Assembly: GCA_900762015.1 (NCBI GenBank)
Contig: CAAFEX010000100.1
Coordinates: 1-16,105, forward strand
Length of the DNA stretch: 16,105 nucleotides
Direction: 5' to 3'
From: an uncultured Collinsella sp.
GTDB taxonomy: Bacteria; Actinomycetota; Coriobacteriia; Coriobacteriales; Coriobacteriaceae
Position 1 is the first letter of the stretch, and each line of letters starts with the position of its first letter. Below the pieces are notes generated by a model, which saw only the letters and a program-made list of their open reading frames with translations, was not told the origin of the DNA and ran no database searches. Position numbers and translations under genes: made by a program. Below, piece by piece: positions 1-6,954 of the stretch.

Positions 1-241
1 ATAGCCGACTTTTTCGAAAATCGGCAAGCTTTCTACCTGCGGTTTTGTTTTTGCAAATTCCGGAATGGTCGAGGGTGGCCGGTTTAACGTAGTAGATGGT
101 CGCATTTCGTGGCAAACGGTCCGACCCAAGACCCAAGGCAGCCAACCTCGAATGGACATTCTCGAAGTTGCGGTGGAATACGGACTGAATTGGCACCTTA
201 AAGGCAAAAACACTCCGTATTTCACCGCAACTTATAGGGAG
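1..241. repeat. Gene-free block rich in inverted repeats
   Basis: No convincing gene lies here. Three dyads are visible. A 20-bp stem (165-184 with 214-233) pairs throughout with a single G-T wobble and encloses a 29-nt loop. An 11-bp arm at 69-79 pairs with 141-151 with one mismatch. A short dyad GCCGA/TCGGC lies at about 4-25. None is followed by a proper T-run on the minus strand, so this is not a textbook terminator for the gene ending at 249. It could be a folded RNA, a 3' processing structure or a copy of a dispersed intergenic repeat; the sequence alone does not decide. Confidence 0.5.
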
Positions 242-248
242 ATAGGCC

Positions 249-2030
249 TTAGAGGCGGGCGAGGTCGTAGGCTTGGGCAGCTGCCTCGCCAGCGCAGATG
301 AGGTTGGTTGTGGCTTCTTGCGCACCGAGCGCCTGGTCGAGAGGCATGGGCTTGCGGCAAATCGGCAAAACCAAGTCAATACCCTGCTCATACACCGCAT
401 CCAGGTTGACGGCGCGCCCGCCCACGACGGCGACCACCGGCTTGCCATATCGCTTCGCGCGACGGGCCATGCCCACCGGCGCCTTACCGGCGGCGGATTG
501 CTCGTCCATATTGCCCTCGCCCGTAATGACCAGGTCGACATCGCGTACGCGCTCGTCAAACCCAATCAGATCGAGCACCGTCTCCACGCCCGAACGCAAC
601 TCGGCACCGAGCGCCAGCAGCGCGGCACCCAGGCCGCCGGCAGCACCGGCACCGGGCACACCGAGCACCGAGCCAAATGTCCGTGCACCCTCGGGCAGGC
701 GCAACAATCCCTGAGCCCGCACCCCGGTAATTGCCGCATCGAGCAGGCGGCCGTAGCCGACCATCCAGCTGTCGTACTTGCCCAGCGCCTCGGCATCATC
801 CGCCGGCAGACCCTTCTGTCCACCGAACACTGCCAGCGCACCGCGGCGCCCCACGAGTGGGTTCTCGACATCAGAAAGCACCACGACACGCGCGCCGTTC
901 AGCGCCCGAAGCGCTGGCGCCAAATCAACGCTCGCCACCCGCTCAAGTCCGGCAAGACCGGGGGCGACATCGCATCCCTGATCATCGACCACACGCGCGC
1001 CCAGCGCCTGCAGCATGCCGGCGCCACCGTCGTTGGTGGCACTGCCGCCCAGACCAATATAGATAGTCTTTGCCCCGGCGCGAACCGCACGGAGTATCAG
1101 CTCGCCCACGCCATAGGTCGAAGCCGCAAGCGCCGCCGATTCCGTGCAGGGTGAATACCCAATACCCGCCGCCTCGGCCATCTCAATTACAGCCGAGTCG
1201 CGCTCGTCGTCCACCAGCATCTGGGCAGACACGCGGTCGCCCAAGGGACCTGCCACCTCGCAGGTCACAATCTCACCACCGCACGCGGCAACGGCATCGA
1301 GCGTCCCCTCGCCGCCATCCGCCAGCGGCAACGCGCGTACCTCGGCATCAGGCCACACACGGCGCATGCCCTCGGCAACCGCCGCCTCCGCCTGCGCACT
1401 CGACACGCTGCCCTTAAAGGAGTCGATCGCCAACAGCACACGGCGGGGTCGGCGGCACGCAGGACCAAAGTCAACCGCCGTGCCAGCATCCTCACCGGCA
1501 CCTGCAAGCGCTGCGGCGTGAGCGGCGTGTGCTTCAAGATCGGCCCCACAACCGCAATCAGCGCCGCCCGCTCCGCGCAGACCGCCAAAATAGCTACTCA
1601 GCAGCTCGCGGCATTCATCCGCCAGGACCCCAGCCGTCACGTTAAACCGATGATTCAGGCGCGAGTCGGCATTCAAATCGTATAGGGATCCCAACGCGCC
1701 CGCCTTGGCGTCGCTCGCGCCATACACGCAGCGCCCCACGCGCGCGTTAACCATAAGGCCTGCGCACATGCAGCAGGGTTCCAACGTCACATAGACCGTA
1801 CAGTCGGAAAGGCGCCAGCGACCGAGCGACCGAGCGGCAGCGCACAGGGCCGCGAACTCCGCATGAGCCGAAGGATCCTGATCGAGCTCGCGACGATTAT
1901 GCGCCCGCGCGACAATCTCGCCGTCGCGCACCACTACGGCTCCGATGGGCACCTCGCCCACCGCCGCGGCGGCTCGCGCCTCGGCCAGCGCCTCGCGCAT
2001 GAACTTCTCGTCGATTTCGGTGATCGTCAT
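249..2030 (-). CDS. Fusion protein: TadA-like tRNA adenosine deaminase + glycerate kinase
   Basis: 593 aa. Residues 1-150 are a complete TadA-type deaminase: PIGAVVV (28-34), the zinc/catalytic motif HAE (56-58) and the second zinc motif PCCMC (85-89). TadA converts the wobble adenosine of tRNA-Arg(ACG) to inosine. An Ala/Gly-rich linker (about 151-195) leads into a full-length glycerate kinase of the GarK/GlxK family (197-593): AIDSFKGS (201-208), LADGGEGTLDAV (236-247), GLGGSATNDGG (326-336), NPLVGRRGA (390-398) and GEGNMDEQSAAGKAPVG (504-520). This family phosphorylates glycerate using ATP. The start at 2030 is chosen because a GGGAAGG site lies 6-7 nt upstream; an in-frame start at 2081 lacks that and abuts the tRNA. 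Both halves keep their key residues and join in one frame without a stop. Families certain; what the fusion achieves is unknown. Confidence 0.93.
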   Translation of the reverse strand: MTITEIDEKFMREALAEARAAAAVGEVPIGAVVVRDGEIVARAHNRRELDQDPSAHAEFAALCAAARSLGRWRLSDCTVYVTLEPCCMCAGLMVNARVGRCVYGASDAKAGALGSLYDLNADSRLNHRFNVTAGVLADECRELLSSYFGGLRGAGGADCGCGADLEAHAAHAAALAGAGEDAGTAVDFGPACRRPRRVLLAIDSFKGSVSSAQAEAAVAEGMRRVWPDAEVRALPLADGGEGTLDAVAACGGEIVTCEVAGPLGDRVSAQMLVDDERDSAVIEMAEAAGIGYSPCTESAALAASTYGVGELILRAVRAGAKTIYIGLGGSATNDGGAGMLQALGARVVDDQGCDVAPGLAGLERVASVDLAPALRALNGARVVVLSDVENPLVGRRGALAVFGGQKGLPADDAEALGKYDSWMVGYGRLLDAAITGVRAQGLLRLPEGARTFGSVLGVPGAGAAGGLGAALLALGAELRSGVETVLDLIGFDERVRDVDLVITGEGNMDEQSAAGKAPVGMARRAKRYGKPVVAVVGGRAVNLDAVYEQGIDLVLPICRKPMPLDQALGAQEATTNLICAGEAAAQAYDLARL

Positions 2031-2081
2031 CGTTCGCCTTCCCTGTTGCAAATTCAAAACGATGCTATCATTACGACTCAC

Positions 2082-2171
2082 GGAGAGATGGCAGAGCGGT
2101 TGAATGCGGCGGTCTTGAAAACCGTTGAGCGCGAGAGCGTTCCGGGGGTTCGAATCCCCCTCTCTCCGCCA
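2082..2171 (+). tRNA. tRNA-Ser(UGA)
   Basis: The 7-bp acceptor stem GGAGAGA (2082-2088) pairs with TCTCTCC (2161-2167), followed by G and an encoded CCA (2169-2171). The anticodon stem 2109-2113/2121-2125 closes a 7-nt loop with anticodon TGA at 2116-2118. A long variable arm (about 2126-2142) and the T-loop GGTTCGAAT are class II features typical of serine tRNA. Length 90 nt including CCA. The 3' end lies only 3 nt from the stop codon of the convergent TetR-type gene. A possible -10 (TATCAT, 2066-2071) sits upstream, without a good -35. Confidence 0.97.
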
Positions 2172-2174
2172 CTC

Positions 2175-2765
2175 TTAGTGATGTACCGGCGTCATGGTCC
2201 GTTCAAACAGCGCATCGACCACGTCGGCAATCTCGGGTCGTCGCTCAAGATCGTGGCCCGATTCCCACCATATCGTGAAAAGTCGAATAATACCGCCGGC
2301 GACAAACTCAGACGTCGTCTCAAGTGACACGGGGGCCAGGGCATCCTCGGCAAGCACGTTCATCACACGCTCGCGGATGGAGCGAGCAATGCGGTCGCAA
2401 ATAACGTTGGTCAACATGCCCGACATGCTGCTTGCCAAAATGTTATCCATGAGCCGCTCGTGCGTCAGAATCAAATCCATAGCATCGTCCAAAATCGCGT
2501 GCCGAAGCGCGCGCACGTCCTCGGCAGATACCGCGCCGGCCTCATCGGGCTGTTTTTGCGGCAAGCCCGACATGAGCTCATCGATATAAAAGGCAAAGTA
2601 ATCGTTCTTGTCGCGAAAGTGCTTGTAGAACGTCGTGCGGCGAATCATGGCGCGGTCGCACAGCATGGCAACCGTCAGGTCCTCAAAACGATGCTCCTCG
2701 AGAAGCTCGGTGAAGGCATCGAACAGGGCGCGGTAGGTTTTCTTAATGCGCAGGTCCATCTGCAT
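2175..2765 (-). CDS. TetR/AcrR-family transcriptional regulator
   Basis: 196 aa from the preferred start. The N-terminal three-helix DNA-binding domain is clear: first helix around IKKTYRALFDAFTELL (7-22), then LTVAMLCDRAMIRRTTFYKHF (30-50), the TetR helix-turn-helix with its usual TFYKHF ending, followed by RDKNDYF. The remaining roughly 140 residues form the variable ligand-binding and dimerisation domain, whose inducer cannot be read from sequence. Three ATGs cluster at 2771, 2765 and 2759; 2765 is best placed relative to a GAGG site (6 nt spacer). It diverges from lemA, so local or self regulation is plausible but unproven. The gene ends 3 nt from the 3' end of the tRNA-Ser gene. Confidence 0.9.
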   Translation of the reverse strand: MQMDLRIKKTYRALFDAFTELLEEHRFEDLTVAMLCDRAMIRRTTFYKHFRDKNDYFAFYIDELMSGLPQKQPDEAGAVSAEDVRALRHAILDDAMDLILTHERLMDNILASSMSGMLTNVICDRIARSIRERVMNVLAEDALAPVSLETTSEFVAGGIIRLFTIWWESGHDLERRPEIADVVDALFERTMTPVHH

Positions 2766-2899
2766 CGCCATCCTCAGGGCAAAGACAACGCTCGTCAATC
2801 TGTCGCATATCTTACACCTGTACCCCGCCCCTCGCCGAGCGGTCGACCTTACCGAAAACATAACGCTTACCGGAAAGTTCGGCACGGCAAAACGTTGCG

Positions 2900-2921
2900 G
2901 GTATACTAGTAGCGTTATACC
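2900..2921. promoter_or_regulatory. lemA -10 region with overlapping dyad (possible operator)
   Basis: TATACT (2902-2907) is a good -10 for lemA, with a weak TTCGGC (2878-2883) as -35 and an 18-bp spacer. The perfect dyad GGTATA-N10-TATACC (2900-2921) covers the -10. Upstream there is also a direct repeat, CTTACCGAAAA (2848-2858) and CTTACCGGAAA (2866-2876), offset by 18 bp. Either could bind the divergent TetR-type regulator. The link is inference. Confidence 0.45.
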
Positions 2922-2968
2922 AACGGCAGCTGGCGCATGCCGCCGCGGCCATTCGAAACGGAGACATC

Positions 2969-3520
2969 ATGATTACCGTCATCATCGGCATCGTTGTTGT
3001 CATTGTGATTGTCTGCGCCATCGCCGGCATCTACAACAACATGGTCACCAAGCGTAACCGCATCGATAACGCCTGGCAGAACATCGATACGCAGCTGCAG
3101 CGCCGCAACGACCTGATCCCCAACCTGGTCGAGACCGTCAAGGGCTACGCCAAGCACGAGCAGGAGACGCTCTCCGCCGTGATCAGCGCGCGTAACACCG
3201 CCGTCAAGGCCACCACGCCCGAGGCCAAGATGGAAGCCGACAACGTGCTGACCGGTGCGCTGCGCCAGCTCTTTGCCGTGGCCGAGGCCTACCCCGACCT
3301 TAAGGCAAACACCAACTTTACGCAGCTGCAGGCATCGCTCGAGGATACCGAGAACAAGATTAGCTATGCACGCCAGAGCTACAACGACTGCGTGCTCAGC
3401 TACAATAACGCCATTCAGACGTTCCCGGCTGTCATCTTTGCCGGCATCTTCCAGTTTAAGGAGCGCCAGGGCTTCGAGGCCGCCGAAGCAGCCCGCCAGG
3501 CCCCGACCGTCAAGTTCTAG
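2969..3520 (+). CDS. lemA: LemA family protein
   Basis: 183 aa, normal length for the family. One N-terminal membrane helix (about residues 3-21, rich in Ile and Val) is followed by a helical domain with the LemA signature: RRNDLIPNLVETVKGYAKHE (45-64), LSAVISARNTA (68-78) and the late SYNNAIQTFP (144-153). LemA proteins are membrane-anchored helical bundles of poorly defined function, often beside htpX or TPM-domain genes; here lemA stands alone with its own promoter and terminator. The start has a GGAGA site 6 nt upstream. Confidence 0.95.
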   Translation: MITVIIGIVVVIVIVCAIAGIYNNMVTKRNRIDNAWQNIDTQLQRRNDLIPNLVETVKGYAKHEQETLSAVISARNTAVKATTPEAKMEADNVLTGALRQLFAVAEAYPDLKANTNFTQLQASLEDTENKISYARQSYNDCVLSYNNAIQTFPAVIFAGIFQFKERQGFEAAEAARQAPTVKF

Positions 3521-3556
3521 TAGTTTGGCAGCGCATCCTTAATCGGCCAAATGCAT

Positions 3557-3595
3557 AAACCGCCCCGTCGAATGTATACTTCGACGGGGCGGTTT
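3557..3595 (+). terminator. Rho-independent terminator of lemA
   Basis: Perfect 16-bp stem: 3557-3572 pairs with 3580-3595 around a 7-nt loop (3573-3579). It begins 36 nt after the lemA stop and is followed by a T-rich tract (CCTTTTT) on the plus strand. Confidence 0.92.
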
Positions 3596-3867
3596 CCTTT
3601 TTCGCGAAGGTCCCCCTCTAAGCGCCGTGCATTTTCAGGAGTATTCAACATAACCAAGAGCTTCGGGCGCCACGATAAATGCCAAAGACCGCGAATATCC
3701 CTGCAAATCAAACGCTGCCAGCCCATAACCCCGCCCATCATTCGTAGAAAACATCGAGAAATCCCGATTTTTTGCCCGAGGTCGGTATGCAGGGGCCTTC
3801 GATTGCAGAATACTCGCAAAAATGCACGTCGCCACCACCCCCACATGGCGCGAACCAAAACAAAAGC
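3596..3867. other. Intergenic stretch with no convincing gene
   Basis: This part of the lemA-ilvE gap shows no clear gene. An imperfect inverted repeat links 3691-3709 with 3801-3817. A minus-strand reading frame (3635-3754, 39 codons from an ATG) encodes a peptide beginning MFSTNDGRGYGL, but it has only a weak ribosome site and a third-position GC of about 40%, far below the flanking genes. It may be chance, a gene remnant or recently acquired DNA. Confidence 0.4.
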
Positions 3868-3974
3868 GCGGCCTTCCTTTCCGGCGCACTCCGCGGGACG
3901 AAAAAACCTCCGCCGCACGAAGTGCGCAGCGGAGGTTCTTTCATGTCCGAGGACGCGCCGGAAAGGAAGGTCGC
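3868..3974. repeat. Nested 107-bp imperfect palindrome around the ilvE terminator
   Basis: Outer arms 3868-3887 and 3955-3974 pair over 20 bp with one G-T wobble; 16 of these (3872-3887 with 3955-3970) are perfect. The ilvE terminator hairpin lies at the centre, and the sequences between outer arm and inner stem also partly match each other when one is reversed. The structure is larger than an intrinsic terminator needs. Confidence 0.8.
3901..3937 (-). terminator. Rho-independent terminator of ilvE
   Basis: Read on the minus strand, a 9-bp stem (3929-3937 with 3905-3913), extended by five more pairs after a 2-nt bulge and closed by a GAA loop, is followed by TTTTTT (3906-3901). It lies about 65 nt past the ilvE stop. 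Confidence 0.9.
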
Positions 3975-3999
3975 CCTCGGGCCGGACAGCTAAGACAGC

Positions 4000-5052
4000 T
4001 TACGCGACGGTGTAAACCCAGTTGTGCTTATCCTCAACAGTACCAGACTGGATACCAGTCAGGGTCTCGCGGAGCTTCTTCATCACAGGACCGATCTCGG
4101 TGTAGCCAGCCGAGAAGGTCACGGTCTCGTCGGCGCCGTAAACCTTGTTGTCGATCTCGCCAACCGGGGAGATGACGGCAGCGGTGCCGCACAGGCCGCA
4201 CTCGACAAAGGTACCGGCCTTGACCTCGGCCCACTCGACGGGACGCTGGTCAACGGTCATGCCCAGGTCCTGAGCGACCTGAACGAGCGAGCGACGGGTG
4301 ATAGAGGGCAGGATGGAGTCGGTGTGCGACTGCGGAACGACGAGCGTGCCATCCTCTTTCACGAACAGGACGTTGGCGCCACCGGTCTCCTCGACATAGG
4401 TGCGGGACTCGGAGTCGAGATACAGGTTCTCGGCATAGCCCTCGCGATGGGCCTCCATCGTGGGCTTAAGGGACATGGCGTAGTTCAGGCCGGCCTTGAT
4501 GTTGCCGGTACCGTGCGGTGCGGCACGGTCATACTCGGAAACGCGCAGCTTAACGGGCTTGAGGCCACCCTTAAAGTACGGACCGACCGGGGTCACGAGA
4601 ATGCGGAACGTGTACTCAGGAGCGGGAGCCACGCCGATCACGTCACCGGAGCCGATCATAAACGGACGCACGTACAGGGTCGCGCCGGAGCCGAAGGGCG
4701 GAACCCAGGCGGCGTTGGCAGAAACGACCTGCTTGACGGCCTCAACGAACTTGTCCTTGGGGAACGGGGGCATCTCGAGGCGCTGCGCAGAGTTGTACAT
4801 ACGCTCGGCGTTCATGTCGGGGCGGAAGCAGACGATGCTGCCGTCCTCGGCGGTGTAGGCCTTCAGGCCCTCAAAGACCTCCTGGCAGTAATGGAAGATG
4901 CCGCCGCACTCGGAGACATGCAGGGTGTGGTCGGTGGTCAGGCCGCCCTCGTCCCACTCGCCATCCTTCCAATGAGCCTCGTAGCTGTAATCGGTCTTCA
5001 TGTAGCCAAAGCCGAGGCTACCCCAATCGATATCCTTCTTCTCGACAGTCAT
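4000..5052 (-). CDS. ilvE: Branched-chain amino acid aminotransferase
   Basis: 350 aa, a class IV PLP-dependent aminotransferase of the longer IlvE type. It transfers the amino group between glutamate and the keto acids of leucine, isoleucine and valine, in the cytoplasm. Family marks: FHYCQEVFEGLKAY (53-66), RPDMNAERM (77-85), LYVRPFMIGSG (126-136), the PLP-lysine segment GTGNIKAGLNYA (181-192) with Lys186 as the predicted Schiff base, and EETGGANVLFV further on. The start at 5052 has a strong AAGGAG 7 nt upstream. The frame stays open upstream to a GTG at 5202, but that extension is Arg-rich, lacks a ribosome site and precedes the conserved domain. Monocistronic, with a leader of roughly 150 nt. 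Confidence 0.96.
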   Translation of the reverse strand: MTVEKKDIDWGSLGFGYMKTDYSYEAHWKDGEWDEGGLTTDHTLHVSECGGIFHYCQEVFEGLKAYTAEDGSIVCFRPDMNAERMYNSAQRLEMPPFPKDKFVEAVKQVVSANAAWVPPFGSGATLYVRPFMIGSGDVIGVAPAPEYTFRILVTPVGPYFKGGLKPVKLRVSEYDRAAPHGTGNIKAGLNYAMSLKPTMEAHREGYAENLYLDSESRTYVEETGGANVLFVKEDGTLVVPQSHTDSILPSITRRSLVQVAQDLGMTVDQRPVEWAEVKAGTFVECGLCGTAAVISPVGEIDNKVYGADETVTFSAGYTEIGPVMKKLRETLTGIQSGTVEDKHNWVYTVA

Positions 5053-5205
5053 ATGTCGCTCCTTACATACACAGTTGCAAACTCGCGAACCCGCACGCAA
5101 GGACCGAGGCCGACCGCGTCGCAACGTCGCACGCCCGGAGCGTAGAGCCGGACGGGACACGCGAACAGCATCAAAGCCGATGGCACGTCGATTCGCATGC
5201 ACGAG

Positions 5206-5257
5206 ATTGTACTCCCCGTACGCGTCTGATAAAACGCTTTTCTTTAACTAAGTAAAG
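5206..5257 (-). promoter_or_regulatory. Probable ilvE promoter and upstream dyad
   Basis: On the minus strand TACAAT (5211-5206) is a good -10, with a poor A/T-rich -35 (TTTTAT, 5234-5229) 17 bp upstream. This puts transcription start near 5199-5198. Upstream, CTTTA-N6-TAAAG (5242-5257) is a short dyad in an AT-rich tract that could bind a regulator. The resulting leader of about 147 nt is long for a simple gene. Confidence 0.45.
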
Positions 5258-5281
5258 TATTTTCATTTGACCGAAACTAAA

Positions 5282-5313
5282 GAGGCCCGCCACCGTAAGC
5301 GGTGACGGGCCTC
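5282..5313 (-). terminator. Probable terminator of the dedA-family gene
   Basis: Stem 5282-5289/5306-5313 plus 5291-5295/5300-5304 with one mismatch and a TAAG loop, 28 nt past the dedA-family stop. The following minus-strand tract (TTTAGTTTC) is only moderately T-rich, so efficiency is uncertain. Confidence 0.7.
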
Positions 5314-5341
5314 AACTGCACGGTTTGCGCGCTGGCTCGAG

Positions 5342-5989
5342 CTACGCGTTCTTTTTGCCCAGCTTAGCCTTAACCAGACCGACCACGGTCGGGATGATCG
5401 ACACGGCAACGATGCCGACGATCAGCAGCTCAAAGTGCTCCTGCACAAAGGGGATGCCGCCAAAGAAGTAGCCCAGCAGTGTAAAGAGCGTCGACCAGGT
5501 AATGCCGCCCAGCACGTTAAAGATGACAAAATTGCGCCAGTGCATGCCGCCCATGCCGGCGATAAAGGGCACAAAGGTGCGGATAAACGGGAAGAAGCGG
5601 CCCAGGAAAATAGCCAGGTGACCCCACTTGTCCAAGAAATCCTCGGACTTTTTGATGCGCTCTGGCGTCATGGCCTTGACCTTGCCCGAAGCAATGATCT
5701 TTTTGCCAAAGAAATGACCGATCATAAAGTTGCACTGATCGCCCAAGATGGCAGCGGCCCATGCGGTGGCCAGAAGCGCCACGATGTTAAAGCCGCCGTT
5801 GTGGGCAAAGAAGCCCGAAGCAAACAGCAGTGAATCGCCAGGGAGAAACGGGAAGAACACCACGCCCGTCTCGATAAAGATGATCAGGAACACGCAGCCG
5901 TAGGCCATAAGCGGGCCGGCGGCGATCCAACTGGCGATCGCGGTGCGCGGATCCTTAAGCAGCTCGGCGATAAAATTGATGAAACCCAT
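5342..5989 (-). CDS. DedA family membrane protein
   Basis: 215 aa polytopic inner-membrane protein of the DedA/SNARE-associated (VTT) family. Members act as lipid flippases or proton-linked transporters, with undecaprenyl phosphate and phosphatidylethanolamine proposed as substrates for different members. Visible marks: the acidic Glu40 before GVVFFPFLPGDSLLFASGF (42-60), a second GD at 83-84 inside a membrane segment, and the signature GRFFPFIRTFVPFIAGMGG (130-148) with Arg131 and Arg137. The tail is basic (KAKLGKKNA). The start at 5989 has GAGAGG 9 nt upstream; an in-frame start at 6073 would add a non-family extension. A TATACT -10 on the minus strand (6041-6036) probably drives it. Substrate cannot be assigned. 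Confidence 0.93.
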   Translation of the reverse strand: MGFINFIAELLKDPRTAIASWIAAGPLMAYGCVFLIIFIETGVVFFPFLPGDSLLFASGFFAHNGGFNIVALLATAWAAAILGDQCNFMIGHFFGKKIIASGKVKAMTPERIKKSEDFLDKWGHLAIFLGRFFPFIRTFVPFIAGMGGMHWRNFVIFNVLGGITWSTLFTLLGYFFGGIPFVQEHFELLIVGIVAVSIIPTVVGLVKAKLGKKNA

Positions 5990-6143
5990 GAAGTAAAACC
6001 TCTCAGTTGTGGGCGCGGATACGTCCAAGTTGACCAGTATACGGTTGCAGCGCCCCCTCGTGCGCAACCCCACAAAAGCATGACTCCATTACCAGCAAGT
6101 TTGCATAACTGACACCTGTCGTGCAATGCCGCCAAGATTGTCC

Positions 6144-6183
6144 TTCCTAATCCCTAGCGAATCGCTATACTTTATTGAATCGC
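6144..6183 (+). promoter_or_regulatory. Probable cysE promoter with direct repeat
   Basis: TATACT (6166-6171) is a strong -10; TTCCTA (6144-6149) is the best -35, with a 16-bp spacer. The 7-bp word GAATCGC occurs twice, at 6159-6165 and 6177-6183, on either side of the -10, offset by 18 bp. This could be a regulator half-site pair, but no regulator can be named. Confidence 0.5.
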
Positions 6184-6212
6184 ATTGCCATGGCGCTAAG
6201 GGAGGGCGGCCG

Positions 6213-6917
6213 GTGAGCTTTATCAGTACCATTCGCGAGGATATCAAGACCGTCCAAGCGCAGGATCCCGCCGCGCAAAACGGTCTGGTCATCTTCCTTT
6301 CCTATCCTGGCCTGCACGCCAAGTGGAACCACGTGCCCGAGCACTGGCTCTGGGAGCACGGTCATCGCTCACTCGCCCGCGTGCTCTCGCAAATCACCCG
6401 TCATATCACCGGCGTCGAGATTCATCCCGCGGCACAGATCGGCAAGCATTTCTTTATCGACCACGCCATGGGCGTCGTCATCGGCGAGACTACCATTGTG
6501 GGCGACAACTGCGTGCTCTACCAGGGCGTCACGCTCGGCGGCACCGGCAACGAGACCGGCAAACGCCACCCAACGCTCGGCAACAACGTCACCGTGGGCA
6601 CGGGCGCCAAGGTGCTCGGCAACATCCGCATCGGCAACAACGTCAAGATCGGCGGCAACTCGGTCGTCGTCAAAGACGTGCCCGACAACTGCACCGTCGT
6701 GGGCGTGCCGGGACGCATCATCAAACGCAACGGCTGCCGCGTGTTCGAGGAGAGTTTCGACGCCAAGCAGCATCGCGAGTACATGCCCGATGACGCCGCC
6801 GAGCAGAGTGCCCTCAACCGCCAAGGCATCACCGAGAACGCCCGCCGCGTCAAAGAACTCGAGCGAGAGGTGGCCGAGCTCAAAGCCCTCGTCGCAAAGC
6901 TCGTGGACGAACGCTAG
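6213..6917 (+). CDS. cysE: Serine O-acetyltransferase
   Basis: 234 aa from a GTG start with GGGAGG 8 nt upstream; the frame is open to an ATG at 6126, but that overlaps the promoter. The enzyme makes O-acetylserine from serine and acetyl-CoA, the first step of cysteine synthesis. Short N-terminal helical domain (1-65), then a left-handed beta-helix of hexapeptide repeats: IHPAAQIGKHFFIDH (70-84) with the catalytic Asp83/His84 pair, GVVIGETTIVGDNCVLYQG (87-105), VTLGGTG (106-112), RHP (118-120), and VGVPGRIIKRNG (163-174) near the C-terminal end of the fold. Residues about 185-234 form an extra charged tail with a coiled-coil pattern. No cysK is adjacent. Confidence 0.95.
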   Translation: MSFISTIREDIKTVQAQDPAAQNGLVIFLSYPGLHAKWNHVPEHWLWEHGHRSLARVLSQITRHITGVEIHPAAQIGKHFFIDHAMGVVIGETTIVGDNCVLYQGVTLGGTGNETGKRHPTLGNNVTVGTGAKVLGNIRIGNNVKIGGNSVVVKDVPDNCTVVGVPGRIIKRNGCRVFEESFDAKQHREYMPDDAAEQSALNRQGITENARRVKELEREVAELKALVAKLVDER

Positions 6918-6954
6918 GAACGCAAGCGGCACAAAACGACATCGGCATCAACGT

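Noticed and set aside
65..301. Plus-strand 78-codon open frame (MVEGGRFNVV...)
   Set aside because: No ribosome site, it crosses the inverted repeats and runs into the 3' end of the fusion gene on the other strand; it ends in Arg/Gly-rich sequence typical of antisense reading.
273..1154. Long plus-strand open frame opposite the glycerate kinase
   Set aside because: Antisense shadow of a GC-rich gene; composition is His/Arg/Ala-rich with no recognisable domain.
2082..2171. tRNA-Ser 3' end as an integration site of a mobile element
   Set aside because: No integrase and no repeated copy of the tRNA 3' end elsewhere in the window.
4024..5145. Long plus-strand open frame opposite ilvE
   Set aside because: Antisense shadow; the minus-strand IlvE motifs, ribosome site and terminator are decisive.
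5053..5202. N-terminally extended ilvE from a GTG at 5202
   Set aside because: The extension is Arg-rich, lacks a ribosome site and starts at about the predicted transcription start; ATG 5052 has a strong AAGGAG.
5053..5205. T-box riboswitch in the ilvE leader
   Set aside because: The conserved T-box sequence (GGTGGNACCGCG) is absent and no leader terminator is visible.
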